From the NCBI GenBank assembly GCA_043764015.1, contig JAYUKY010000104.1, positions 1 to 64,000 on the forward strand: DNA of 64,000 nucleotides, read 5' to 3'. Of this stretch, positions 17,144 to 25,743 are shown one piece after another; positions within the stretch are counted from its first letter, which is position 1, and every line of letters starts with the position of its first letter. The DNA comes from JANYGM01 sp043764015 (lineage in GTDB: Bacteria > Bacteroidota > Bacteroidia > Cytophagales > Thermonemataceae). The translations under genes were made by a program, and so were the position numbers. The notes under the pieces are model-generated. The model was not told where the DNA came from. It worked only from the letters and a program-made list of their open reading frames with translations, and did no database searches.

Positions 17144-18637
17144 TTATTGATTATCATTCAAAAACGCTCTTAAAATTTTTCTATCATCAAAATCATATTT
17201 AACTCCGTTGATTTCTTGGTAAGTTTCGTGTCCCTTTCCTGCTACAAGAATAATATCATTTTTTGTAGCTATTTTTGTGGCGTGTTGTATGGCATCTTTC
17301 CTGTTTTCAATCACAATAACCTTCTTTTTATCAATAGGAGAGAGGTTTTCTTGCATATCAGCCAAAATTTGCATTGGGTCTTCATCACGAGGATTATCAG
17401 AAGTGAGAATAACCATATTACTCATCTGACAAGCTATTTTAGCCATTTCTGGTCTTTTTGTTTTATCTCTATTGCCACCACAGCCCACCACCGTAATAAT
17501 CAGTTGGTTATCTTCTCTCAAATCTTTGATAGTTTGCAACACGTTTTGGAGCGCATCAGGTGTATGTGCGTAGTCCACAATGGCAGTAGGAGCATTATTT
17601 TGATGATTTTGGTCAAAATTCCCACTTGGGAAAACTTGCTCAAATCTTCCCTGTGCAGGAAGCAGCTTAGAAAGCACTTCTAACACATTTTCCTCTTCCT
17701 CACCCAAAAGCATAGCCACACCCAACGCACCAATCAAATTATAAGCATTAAATCTACCAATAAGCCTACACCAAACCTGTTTTTGGTTGATTTCTAGCTG
17801 CATTCCTTGCAAAGTATTATCCATTAGCTTTGCCTTAAAATCAGCCATATTATACAAACCAAAGCTATATTTTTGTGCTTTTGTGTTTTGTAGCATTACT
17901 GCGCCACGTTTGTCGTCTGCATTGGTGAGGGCAAAAGCCGTTTTTGGCAAGTCATCAAAAAGACGTTTTTTAGCTTTAATATATTCATCAAAAGTCTTAT
18001 GAAAATCCAAATGGTCGTGGGTAATATTCGTAAAAACTGCTCCAGCAAACGTAATTCCAGCTATTCTGCGTTGTACAATGGCGTGAGAACTTGCCTCCAT
18101 AAAGCAATGCGTACAACCTGCAGCCACCATTTTAGCAAGCAAAGCATTGAGTTGTGGCGCATCTGGTGTGGTATGTGTCGCAAAAATCACCTCTTCATTG
18201 ATTTGATTTTGTATGGTAGAAAGCAAACCTGTACTATACCCAAGTTCTCTAAAAAGGTTGAAAAGTAGTGTTACGGAGGTTGTTTTGCCGTTTGTACCTG
18301 TAACTGCCACAAGTTTTAGTTTTTCAGAAGGATTATCATAAAAATTAGCAGCAGCTACGCCCAATGCTTCTGCACTATCTTGCACTTGTATATATGTAAT
18401 TTTTTGATTATCAGCAAAATCAGCTGGTAAATCTTCACAAATAATAGCAGTTGCGCCAAGTGCTATGGCTTTTGAGATGTAGGTGTGTCCGTCTGTTTGT
18501 GTGCCACGAGTAGCCACAAAAAGACTATTTTTCTGCACTTGCCTAGAATCTTGACAAATACTAGAAATATCCATTTCCGTATTTGGGAGCGTATTTTTAG
18601 GAGAAATTTTTTGGAGAATTTCTGAAAGAGATTTCAT
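17144..18637 (-). CDS. murE: UDP-N-acetylmuramoyl-tripeptide synthetase MurE
   Basis: MurE adds the third amino acid to UDP-MurNAc-L-Ala-D-Glu in peptidoglycan synthesis. The 497-aa protein has the ATP loop TGTNGKTT at residues 113-120 and the DNPRDEDP motif that, with its Arg, marks meso-diaminopimelate-adding enzymes. The frame extends to 18760, but ATG 18637 begins at the conserved MKSLSEIL N-terminus. MurE genes often lie in the dcw cluster; here it stands apart and is followed by a fic gene at 6 bp. Confidence 0.96.
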   Translation of the reverse strand: MKSLSEILQKISPKNTLPNTEMDISSICQDSRQVQKNSLFVATRGTQTDGHTYISKAIALGATAIICEDLPADFADNQKITYIQVQDSAEALGVAAANFYDNPSEKLKLVAVTGTNGKTTSVTLLFNLFRELGYSTGLLSTIQNQINEEVIFATHTTPDAPQLNALLAKMVAAGCTHCFMEASSHAIVQRRIAGITFAGAVFTNITHDHLDFHKTFDEYIKAKKRLFDDLPKTAFALTNADDKRGAVMLQNTKAQKYSFGLYNMADFKAKLMDNTLQGMQLEINQKQVWCRLIGRFNAYNLIGALGVAMLLGEEEENVLEVLSKLLPAQGRFEQVFPSGNFDQNHQNNAPTAIVDYAHTPDALQNVLQTIKDLREDNQLIITVVGCGGNRDKTKRPEMAKIACQMSNMVILTSDNPRDEDPMQILADMQENLSPIDKKKVIVIENRKDAIQHATKIATKNDIILVAGKGHETYQEINGVKYDFDDRKILRAFLNDNQ

Positions 18638-18832
18638 TGAATAATTGTAGGTAACTTTGTTGCAATGATAGATGAATATTAGGAAAAATGGGCTTATTTG
18701 TGTATTTTTGTTTTTCCGCAAAACCACAATAAAAATGAAATCACTCAAATAAGCACACAAAGATACATATTTTGAATGAAAGTAAAAATTATGTACTTTT
18801 GAATTTCAAAACTTATTTTATTGGAAAATGGA

Positions 18833-18886
18833 TATCCGCCGTTGTTGATGTTCTAGCGTTAGCGACATCAACAACAGTAGAATATC
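18833..18886. repeat. Hairpin repeat bounded by ATCCGC and AGAATATC, copy 1
   Basis: GTTGTTGATGT (from 18841) and ACATCAACAAC flank the loop TCTAGCGTTAGCG. The borders ATCCGC and AGAATATC and the TAGCG loop recur at 63131-63197 with different stem words. It lies in the divergent region between murE and the CoA-transferase gene. Confidence 0.65.
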
Positions 18887-18998
18887 TTACTTATCTAAAT
18901 CTCGGTTGTGAAAATTTAGTTTTTTCTTTTGAATTTTTCTTTTACATTTGTCAAAAAAACTTCCTCAATATTCAACATCAAAATTAACATCAAAACAA

Positions 18999-19694
18999 AT
19001 GATAAATAAAGTAATCACTGATTTAGATGCTGCCATTGCACAAATAAAAGATGGTGCTATACTAATGCTAGGCGGTTTTGGCTTATGTGGCATTCCTGAA
19101 AACTGTATTACGGCACTTTTGCGTAGTGGGGTGAAAAATCTTACTTGTATCTCTAATAATGCAGGCGTAGATGAATTTGGTATAGGTTTGATGCTAAAAA
19201 CGAAGCAAGTAAAAAAAATGATTTCTTCTTATGTGGGTGAAAATGCTGAATTTGAAAGACAACTTTTATCAGGAGAATTAGAGGTGGAACTTTTGCCACA
19301 AGGTACGCTTGCAGAACGCATACGTGCTGGTGGCGCAGGTATTCCTGCGTTTTTTACGCCTGCAGGTGTGGGTACAGAAGTGGCTATAGGCAAAGAAACA
19401 AGAGATTTTTATGGTAAAACGTACCTAATGGAACATTGGTTGCGTGCTGATTTTGCACTTGTGAAAGCGTGGAAAGGGGACACCGCAGGCAATCTTATTT
19501 TTAAAGGAACAGCACGAAATTTTAATCCTATGATGGCTACTGCAGGCAAAATAACTATTGCAGAAGTAGAAGAACTTGTGCCTGTAGGTGAGCTAGACCC
19601 TAACCACATTCATACAGCAGGGATTTATGTGCAACATATTTATCAAGGAAAAGATTACGAAAAACGCATAGAACAACGTACAATCACAAAATAA
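18999..19694 (+). CDS. CoA transferase subunit A (3-oxoacid type), unpaired
   Basis: This 231-aa protein matches the alpha subunit of heterodimeric 3-oxoacid or acetate CoA-transferases. The GGFGLCGIPEN segment near residues 26-36 and the later GTEVAIGKE and MEHWLRADFALVKAWK blocks are typical. The enzyme moves CoA between succinyl-CoA or acetate and acetoacetate. The catalytic glutamate is on subunit B, which normally follows within a few bases; here the next gene is convergent and unrelated, so B must be encoded elsewhere. The ATG at 18999 is preferred to 18948. Confidence 0.92.
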   Translation: MINKVITDLDAAIAQIKDGAILMLGGFGLCGIPENCITALLRSGVKNLTCISNNAGVDEFGIGLMLKTKQVKKMISSYVGENAEFERQLLSGELEVELLPQGTLAERIRAGGAGIPAFFTPAGVGTEVAIGKETRDFYGKTYLMEHWLRADFALVKAWKGDTAGNLIFKGTARNFNPMMATAGKITIAEVEELVPVGELDPNHIHTAGIYVQHIYQGKDYEKRIEQRTITK

Positions 19695-19850
19695 TTGTGA
19701 ATTGTGAATTATAAATTGTAAATTATAAATTATAAATTGTAAATTATATTTTATGCAATATTATAAGTATTTTTAGCATTGAAAATACATAATCATCTGA
19801 TTACGAACATCTTGTATTTATTCACAATTCACAATTAAAAATTCACAATT
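19691..19850. repeat. Heptad repeats (GAATTGT/ATTCACA) as facing arms between convergent genes
   Basis: Units AATTGTG, AATTGTG, AATTATA, AATTGTA, AATTATA and so on run at 7-bp spacing from 19691 to about 19748, and the inverted words (ATTCACAATTCACAATT) fill 19820-19850. Together they can form a long stem between two convergent genes and may act as a two-way terminator. Confidence 0.65.
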
Positions 19851-21021
19851 ACTTGGCATCTAACAAATTTTTCAATTTGTGGTATTCTTCTTTATCCAAA
19901 ATATCTAATTTGTTTCCTGTGGCAAGTGCAATCATTTCTCTCGCTTTTTCTACACGCCTCAACATATTGATAATGATGCTATTACTATGATTTAGGAACT
20001 GATAAACATCTTTTTCACAAACAGGAATTTTATAGCCTTTTTGACTACTTGCTATCAAAATTCCTTCATCTCTTAGTTTAGCTATGACGTTGGAACGAAA
20101 AAAATGCTCACTTATATCACTTTCCTGCGCCAAATGACTAATAATTTCTTTGGTTGGTACAGATTTGTTCAAATCAATTCTTAGATTAAATAACAAAATA
20201 TTCAAAAACGCTAATTGCTGTTTTTCTTCCTCCAAAGTAGATTTTCTTTTGTCGTTAATGTACGTAGAAATGAGTTTTAGGGCAGCGTAAGCAATATCTG
20301 GGTCGTAATTTTCTTCTTTTTGAGTGGGTGCATATTCTAGGATAGGTTTGTCGTCTGGGAAAAACTTTGTACCTACCAAATTTTTGGAAAGCATTTTCTC
20401 AAACACTTGAAAATCAGGGCTTTTTTTATGTTTGTCGTGTATGCAGGCAAGCGTACCAGCCACAAAATCAGCTACTTGCAAAATATTATGCGTTTTACTA
20501 CTTGCAAACTGAAAACTTGCATTAGAAGGTGCAAACAAATCAGGTTTTATATGATTTAGTTGTAGGTATTTGGTAAATTCTTTCACAAAAAACTGGCTTC
20601 CGTTCTCGTCTGCGCATACTTCTACATCTGCGGTACGGTAAAGTTCTTTATAAAGCAAGCCACAGAGAAATTTGTAAAAAGATTTTTTATACTGAAACCC
20701 TTCCCCATAAAGGCGTTGTTTGTCAATGACAACGGCATAAATTTGAAAATCAAGCTCCAACAAATCAGCTAAAATACGTTTTCTTAGTTCGTCATCTTGC
20801 CCAACTTTTGCTGATTTTATTTCACTTTGTGGCTTTTTTTGAAAGTATTTCTTTCTAATTTCGTCTATTTTTAGTGTTAATTGTGCTTGTTTTTCTTTCT
20901 CCACAATGATAGCTGCCAAAATAAAATGGGTACTTTCATTATCAAAATCAAAAGAATTATTGCCTGCTTGATTAACAAAAACCATTTTGTTTCTTCTCTG
21001 ATTTTTGGGTTGATTTTCCAT
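19849..21021 (-). CDS. DUF3800 family protein with C-terminal DNA-binding-like region
   Basis: The 390-aa protein resembles DUF3800 proteins, an RNase-H-like fold often found with mobile or defence genes. The motif usually written FxDESG appears here as FVNQAGNNSF near the N-terminus, so one acidic residue is changed. A conserved acidic position is kept in VEVCADENGS, and a KTHNILQVADFVAG block follows, as in the family. The last 130 residues look like a winged-helix region plus helices. ATG 21021 is chosen over 21057. No partner gene suggests its role; catalytic activity is doubtful. Confidence 0.72.
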   Translation of the reverse strand: MENQPKNQRRNKMVFVNQAGNNSFDFDNESTHFILAAIIVEKEKQAQLTLKIDEIRKKYFQKKPQSEIKSAKVGQDDELRKRILADLLELDFQIYAVVIDKQRLYGEGFQYKKSFYKFLCGLLYKELYRTADVEVCADENGSQFFVKEFTKYLQLNHIKPDLFAPSNASFQFASSKTHNILQVADFVAGTLACIHDKHKKSPDFQVFEKMLSKNLVGTKFFPDDKPILEYAPTQKEENYDPDIAYAALKLISTYINDKRKSTLEEEKQQLAFLNILLFNLRIDLNKSVPTKEIISHLAQESDISEHFFRSNVIAKLRDEGILIASSQKGYKIPVCEKDVYQFLNHSNSIIINMLRRVEKAREMIALATGNKLDILDKEEYHKLKNLLDAK

Positions 21022-21050
21022 TTTTGATTGTTTTAGTTTTTTATTTGTAA

Positions 21051-21151
21051 GAATCACAGATTTAAAACGGATTAGAAGATGACACAGATTTACGCTCTAA
21101 TTTACCTTAAAAATCCGTGTCATCTGTATAATCAGTAAAAATCTGTGATTC
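21051..21151. repeat. ATCCGTGTCATCTG dispersed repeat as inverted pair
   Basis: GAATCACAGATTT...CGGATTAGAAGATGACACAG (21051-21091) faces AATCCGTGTCATCTG...AAAATCTGTGATTC (21110-21151). One arm recurs at 54385-54430. The unit is between two minus-strand genes and could also terminate transcription of the kinase gene. Confidence 0.7.
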
Positions 21152-21163
21152 AGACAACCTTAT

Positions 21164-23527
21164 TTACACCAAATTAGGAATAACAATATTGATAGTTGTT
21201 CCTGTGTTTGCCTTAGAAGTTATATTGATAGTTCCTCCTAGTTTATCAACAGTTTCTTTCACAATATAAAGCCCTAAACCAGAACCATTTAGCTGCTCAT
21301 TTCCTCTATAAAACATCTCATAAATACGTGGCAAATGCTCTTGCTCAATTCCTAAGCCATTATCTTTAATTTCTATGGAAGTAGTTGTTTTTTCTATCAA
21401 TATAGTTACTTCAATATAAGAATTTTTCTTTGTATGGTCTGCATAACGTATAGCGTTAGAAATGAGATTATTAAAAATAATACTAAGCCTGCTCATATCA
21501 GAAAAAAAGGCGTTTTTGCGTTCAATATGAATGATTTTTTCTATTTTTTTAGCATTATCCATATAACTATGATGCTCAAAAATCTCATCAAACATTCTCC
21601 TAAAATTGATTTCTTCCCTTTTGGTTTCTATACGAGTATTGCGGGAATAGTCCAAAATATCTTGTATAAATTTGTCCAAACGCCGCACACTTTTCTCCAA
21701 AAGTGCCAAATATTCCCTTAATTCTGCTATATTTTCTGTATAAGTACAAAGATTAAGCAAGCCAAGCATTGAAGAAATAGGCGCACGCAAGTCGTGAGAG
21801 GCACTATACACAAATCTATCAAGCTCCGCATTAGTTTTGGTAAGCTCATTGTTGAGGCTAGAAAGATTTTCATTTATTTGTGTGAGTTCTTCTTCATTAT
21901 GTGCCAGTTGCTCTTCTCTGTTAGCCAATATTTGGTTAAGATTTTCTTGTTCACTAAGAATATCACGCAAATTATTTTCTGCTTTTTTGCGCTCCGTAAT
22001 GTCTGTACAAGCACCTATGTAAAGCGTATCTCCATTTTCTTTGCGTTGTGGCACAGACCTAAAATGTAGCCAACGCATATTAGTTTTATCCTTGTCGTCA
22101 GGTTTATAATAACGAGTTTCAAACTCAAAAACCTTAAAATCTTCAAAAGAACGTCTTTCTTCACGTTGAAGGTATTTGAGGTCTTCGTGATGTATATTGT
22201 CATACATTAGCTTAAAATCATTTTGCAAATCTTCTGCAGAAATGCCCAATAAATCCATAATATTTTTGCTTGCATATTGAAAAAAATATTTTTGATTTAC
22301 ATCAATACAAACCTGATAAATAGCTACGTGAGAAAGATTATTATTGATAGAAACCAATTTTATTTCATTTTCTATTAGCTTTAACTCGCTGATTTTTTTG
22401 TCGTTGATGTCTATGCTTACACCAGAAAAGCCACACAAACGCCCACGTTTTGTGTAGATTGGTCTGCCTCGTGTAAGCACCCATTTATATGAGCCGTTAG
22501 GTTGTTTTTGCCTAATTTCCATTTCATAATTTCCTTTTGTCAAAATAGCATTATCTACTCTTTTGTTAATTTCAGCCATATCATCTGGATGTATCAAAGT
22601 AGTAACTATTTCTTCTTGGCTGGGCGGATTTTGATTACTATCTAAACCAAACAACGCATAATTTTGCTTATCCCAATAGACTTTATTTAGGTCATAATCT
22701 ACATACCAACTGCCCAAACGAGAAAATTCTTGTGTATGTTCTAGTGTTTGTGTTATTTTCTGGATTTGTTGTTCTAGCTCTACTATTGGTGTCATATCTT
22801 CTTGAAAAGCAACAACATAAATCACTTTTCCAAGTTCATTTTTGATGCTATAAAGCGTTGTTTTTGCCCAAATAAGCTTCCTGCCTGTACTTGTTTTGAT
22901 ATGGTATTTTGAAGTAGGAATTTGTACAGTTTCTCCCTCAAACGCTCGTTTAACGAGGTGTTGTTGTTTGGCACGTGCTATTTGTGTATCTTTCAGAATA
23001 CAGTAATCTTTTTCAATAATAGAGAGTTTTGTTCCCATCATGTTTTCCCAAGCAGCATTAGCAAAACATATATAACCTTCATTATCAAATACTTGTATAG
23101 GCATTGGAGAAAATTCAAAAAGTGAAGGAATATTGATGCTTTTTGAACTTGTTGTAGTTGTATGATTATTAGTAGCTTTGTATGGACTGATATGTATAAA
23201 AACAATTTCGTTTTTTTCAGGAATATTGATAGCAATTACTTTGAAAAATTTGTTTTGTGTAGGATATGCCAATATGCCCTCCCATTTGTCGTGAGAGGCA
23301 AGATAAAGTGTTATTCTTTTCATTTTTTGAAGATTTGCTTGATATAAAAACTCTTCATTTGTAAAATGAATATGACAAAATTCGTCTATATATTTATTTT
23401 TGATAACATTACTTTCTAAGGACATCAACAGACAGAAATCATCACTTATCCAAGTAATAATGCCATTTTTGTCTGTTATGAGCAATGCGCCCAACCTTGA
23501 AAAAGTTTGTAAGTAAGTGGTTTCCAT
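21164..23527 (-). CDS. Multi-PAS sensor histidine kinase
   Basis: This 787-aa, apparently soluble protein has an N-terminal divergent PAS region, then at least three PAS/PAC domains (around residues 150-260, 270-390 and 400-520), a coiled coil and a class I kinase core. The H-box SASHDLRAPISS puts the phospho-histidine at about residue 578; the N-box NNLISNAIRYAD, DNGLGIE and GLGLYIVKE follow. No receiver domain or response regulator is adjacent. It is divergent from the second SiaB/SiaC module across a 320-bp region, which suggests shared control. ATG 23527 is used; a TTG precedes it. Confidence 0.94.
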   Translation of the reverse strand: METTYLQTFSRLGALLITDKNGIITWISDDFCLLMSLESNVIKNKYIDEFCHIHFTNEEFLYQANLQKMKRITLYLASHDKWEGILAYPTQNKFFKVIAINIPEKNEIVFIHISPYKATNNHTTTTSSKSINIPSLFEFSPMPIQVFDNEGYICFANAAWENMMGTKLSIIEKDYCILKDTQIARAKQQHLVKRAFEGETVQIPTSKYHIKTSTGRKLIWAKTTLYSIKNELGKVIYVVAFQEDMTPIVELEQQIQKITQTLEHTQEFSRLGSWYVDYDLNKVYWDKQNYALFGLDSNQNPPSQEEIVTTLIHPDDMAEINKRVDNAILTKGNYEMEIRQKQPNGSYKWVLTRGRPIYTKRGRLCGFSGVSIDINDKKISELKLIENEIKLVSINNNLSHVAIYQVCIDVNQKYFFQYASKNIMDLLGISAEDLQNDFKLMYDNIHHEDLKYLQREERRSFEDFKVFEFETRYYKPDDKDKTNMRWLHFRSVPQRKENGDTLYIGACTDITERKKAENNLRDILSEQENLNQILANREEQLAHNEEELTQINENLSSLNNELTKTNAELDRFVYSASHDLRAPISSMLGLLNLCTYTENIAELREYLALLEKSVRRLDKFIQDILDYSRNTRIETKREEINFRRMFDEIFEHHSYMDNAKKIEKIIHIERKNAFFSDMSRLSIIFNNLISNAIRYADHTKKNSYIEVTILIEKTTTSIEIKDNGLGIEQEHLPRIYEMFYRGNEQLNGSGLGLYIVKETVDKLGGTINITSKANTGTTINIVIPNLV

Positions 23528-23714
23528 CAAAAATCTTATAAAATGAAATTATATTACTGTTATGTGGTTATTATTTTAGTGCTATTTTACCAACATTTAG
23601 TTGTTATTCACAAAAATATCTTTTTTTATCAATATTTTTAGTTTTTATATAGTTTTTTTGTGAAAAAGTTGAAATATAATTTTTTCTGTCTTGCGGTTAT
23701 TCAAAAAATCTTAT

Positions 23715-23746
23715 ATAATCTTTACATAATCTTTACATAATCTTAC
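23715..23746. repeat. Three 11-bp phased direct repeats (ATAATCTTTAC)
   Basis: ATAATCTTTAC at 23715 and 23726, then ATAATCTTAC at 23737, lie 47 bp before the -33 box of the second siaB-like gene and in the leader of the divergent kinase gene. Eleven-base spacing suits binding of a dimeric regulator on one face of the helix. Confidence 0.5.
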
Positions 23747-23792
23747 ATAAAGTCATCAAAAAATGAAAAAAAACTGCCTAAACAATAGAAAT

Positions 23793-23824
23793 TTTGGAAT
23801 TCCCAATTTTTAGTAATATATTTG
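23793..23824 (+). promoter_or_regulatory. -33/-7 promoter of second siaB-like gene
   Basis: TTTG (23793-23796), a 20-bp spacer and TATATTTG (23817-23824) match the Bacteroidota consensus, 25 bp before the start codon. The rest of the 23528-23849 spacer is AT-rich with only the 11-bp repeats as structure. Confidence 0.75.
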
Positions 23825-23849
23825 CCAATGGTAATACTTAATTTATTAT

Positions 23850-24404
23850 ATGAAAAATTATAACGGCATATACAACCAAATGGACGACAATAACTTTATG
23901 TTGTCTTATAAAGGAAAAGTAGGCTTTGTAGAGGTTACATCTTTGCTAAAAATACTAGAAGAACGTCTAGAATCATCAGAAACAGACCCTCGCACACGCA
24001 AAAAAGTCTATAATATTGCTATGGAATGTTACCAAAACCTTAGCCATCACCTAGACAATACAACCGCGCCCTTTGGAAATAAAGGACTGGTCATCTTTGA
24101 AACCGACGACCAAAAATACACAATAGCCACAGGAAACTATATTTTTAATGAGAAAATTGATAGCCTCAAACAAAAAATTGACCATATAAATTCTCTTGAT
24201 AAAGTGGCTATGAAAGAGTTTTATAGGCAAATCTTAGAAAATGAACAATATTCTGACAAAGGAACGGCTGGGCTTGGTTTTATTGATATTGCACGCAAAT
24301 CTGAAAGCCAACTCGTATATAGTTTTACGCAATGTGATGAAAATATCTCTTTTTTTACATTAAGTATTGACCTAAAAAGAGTGGCACAAATTGTTGTAGT
24401 TTAG
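23850..24404 (+). CDS. SiaB family protein kinase, copy 2
   Basis: This 184-aa GHKL-type protein aligns without length change to the copy at 5508-6062. N-box Glu59 and Asn63 (AMECYQNLSHH) and the lid GTAGLGFIDIAR (138-149) are conserved. By homology it is the kinase of the SiaC-like protein encoded 152 bp downstream. Sequence identity between the two copies is modest, so the duplication is old or the second module was acquired separately. A strong promoter precedes it, and a multi-PAS kinase gene is divergent. Confidence 0.87.
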   Translation: MKNYNGIYNQMDDNNFMLSYKGKVGFVEVTSLLKILEERLESSETDPRTRKKVYNIAMECYQNLSHHLDNTTAPFGNKGLVIFETDDQKYTIATGNYIFNEKIDSLKQKIDHINSLDKVAMKEFYRQILENEQYSDKGTAGLGFIDIARKSESQLVYSFTQCDENISFFTLSIDLKRVAQIVVV

Positions 24405-24556
24405 ACAATTATAAACAAATAATCAAAAAACACTAATTACAAAAAAAAATTACAAAAAATAATTTAAGTGAAGATAACGTGAATATAAAATACTGTAAAA
24501 TTATATTAAATTCATAACTCACAACCCAAAATTCACAATTAATCTATCATAGTTTT

Positions 24557-24937
24557 ATGGAACATTTGCAACTAGAAGCTACACCAACAAGTGCCTACGT
24601 TAATTTTAACCCAACAACAGGCAAAATAGAAATGAGTGGACGCTCTGTGCCAGAAAACCCTTTGGAATTTTTTAATCCACTTACAAATTGGTTAGAAACC
24701 TATCACAAAGAAGTAGCACAACCGCTTTCTTTTGATGTAAAATTAGAATACTTTAATACAAGTTCATCTAAATGTTTGTTAGATGTATTCAAAAAAATAC
24801 TTTTAATGCACCGTGCAGGCATTCAAACGGAAATAACTTGGTGGTGTGAAGAATTTGATGATGATATGGTAGAAGCTGGAGAAGACTATAAAGAAATGCT
24901 TAATATGCCTTTTAATATAAAAATACTTGAAGAATAA
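24557..24937 (+). CDS. SiaC family regulatory phosphoprotein (DUF1987), copy 2
   Basis: The 126-aa protein has the hallmark YFNTSSSKCLLD at residues 65-76, with Thr68 at the same number as the phosphorylated threonine reported for Pseudomonas SiaC. It has the same length as copy 1. Its partner kinase lies upstream; the downstream gene encodes a membrane coiled-coil protein that may be the effector. No GGDEF protein is in the window, so a link to cyclic di-GMP is not shown. Confidence 0.88.
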   Translation: MEHLQLEATPTSAYVNFNPTTGKIEMSGRSVPENPLEFFNPLTNWLETYHKEVAQPLSFDVKLEYFNTSSSKCLLDVFKKILLMHRAGIQTEITWWCEEFDDDMVEAGEDYKEMLNMPFNIKILEE

Positions 24938-25068
24938 GATAATTGTGAATTGTGAATGAAATACAAAATTTACGTATTTATCAAGGAAAATAATAATAAA
25001 ATAGCAATTATAACAGAAAAATACACGTAAAATCATAAAAAATTGTACGACAATTTGCCTAAAAATTG

Positions 25069-25614
25069 ATGGAAAAAGTATATGTTAGAGAAATAGAAGA
25101 GCTAGAACGAGCGCAAGCATTTATTGCACAAGAAAATATAGAAAATCATATTTTCAGGAATGAATATGTAAAACTTGTTGATAGTTTTGAAGATGCTGTT
25201 GGGCAAATGCGCCTTATAACGAAAGTAAGCGACAAAATTCAGAAAAAATTAGATAGAGTAAATTCTGCACTTGACGTTAAAAATGCAGAACTTGACGTTA
25301 AAAATGCGCAACTCCAAACAACAATAGACGAACTTACGCAAGCACGAGCAGGCAAAATTGCAGCTACTATTGTACTTGTGATTGCCGTGATGCTGTTTTT
25401 GTTGGAAGAATTATTTATTGATAATGTCATTAAAAATCTTTTGGGGACAACCAGCCAATGGGCGAGCGTTATTACCAAATTGGTCGTTGTATTGCTTTTA
25501 AAGCCTTTGGAAGGACTTTTAGAGAACTTTATTATCAGTTATCTTTACAAAAAGAAGAAAGAAAGAGAAAAAGAAGCGGAAAAACCCAAAATAAGTGCCG
25601 TTGGTGAATTGTAA
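25069..25614 (+). CDS. Membrane-anchored coiled-coil protein linked to SiaB/SiaC module 2
   Basis: This 181-aa protein has an N-terminal helical region, a coiled coil with a repeated seven-residue word (LDVKNAE twice, residues 70-84), two hydrophobic segments (about 100-120 and 130-150) and a basic cytoplasmic tail (YLYKKKKEREKEAEK). No known domain is visible. It follows the siaC-like gene by 130 bp on the same strand, so it may be a membrane output of that switch. The ATG at 25069 is used. The direct DNA repeat at about 25270-25305 is recent and could vary in number. Confidence 0.7.
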   Translation: MEKVYVREIEELERAQAFIAQENIENHIFRNEYVKLVDSFEDAVGQMRLITKVSDKIQKKLDRVNSALDVKNAELDVKNAQLQTTIDELTQARAGKIAATIVLVIAVMLFLLEELFIDNVIKNLLGTTSQWASVITKLVVVLLLKPLEGLLENFIISYLYKKKKEREKEAEKPKISAVGEL

Positions 25615-25743
25615 TATAAATATTAGCAACTTTGGTACACAATTACGACAAAGAATGTATTTCTCAAATAAAAGTTAAAAATATATTCAAAATAAATAGT
25701 TTAATACAAATTTATACGTAAAAGCATACTATATATTAAACAA

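Noticed and set aside
17216..17683. 155-codon open frame opposite murE
   Set aside because: It lies fully within the murE coding region and has no domain, promoter or conservation signal.
18772..18987. 71-codon frame before the CoA-transferase gene
   Set aside because: It runs through the ATCCGC hairpin repeat and overlaps the next gene's leader; no signal of a real protein.
24557..24937. Linking the SiaC copies to cyclic di-GMP in this organism
   Set aside because: No GGDEF, EAL or PilZ domain protein occurs in the window, so the Pseudomonas output cannot be transferred.
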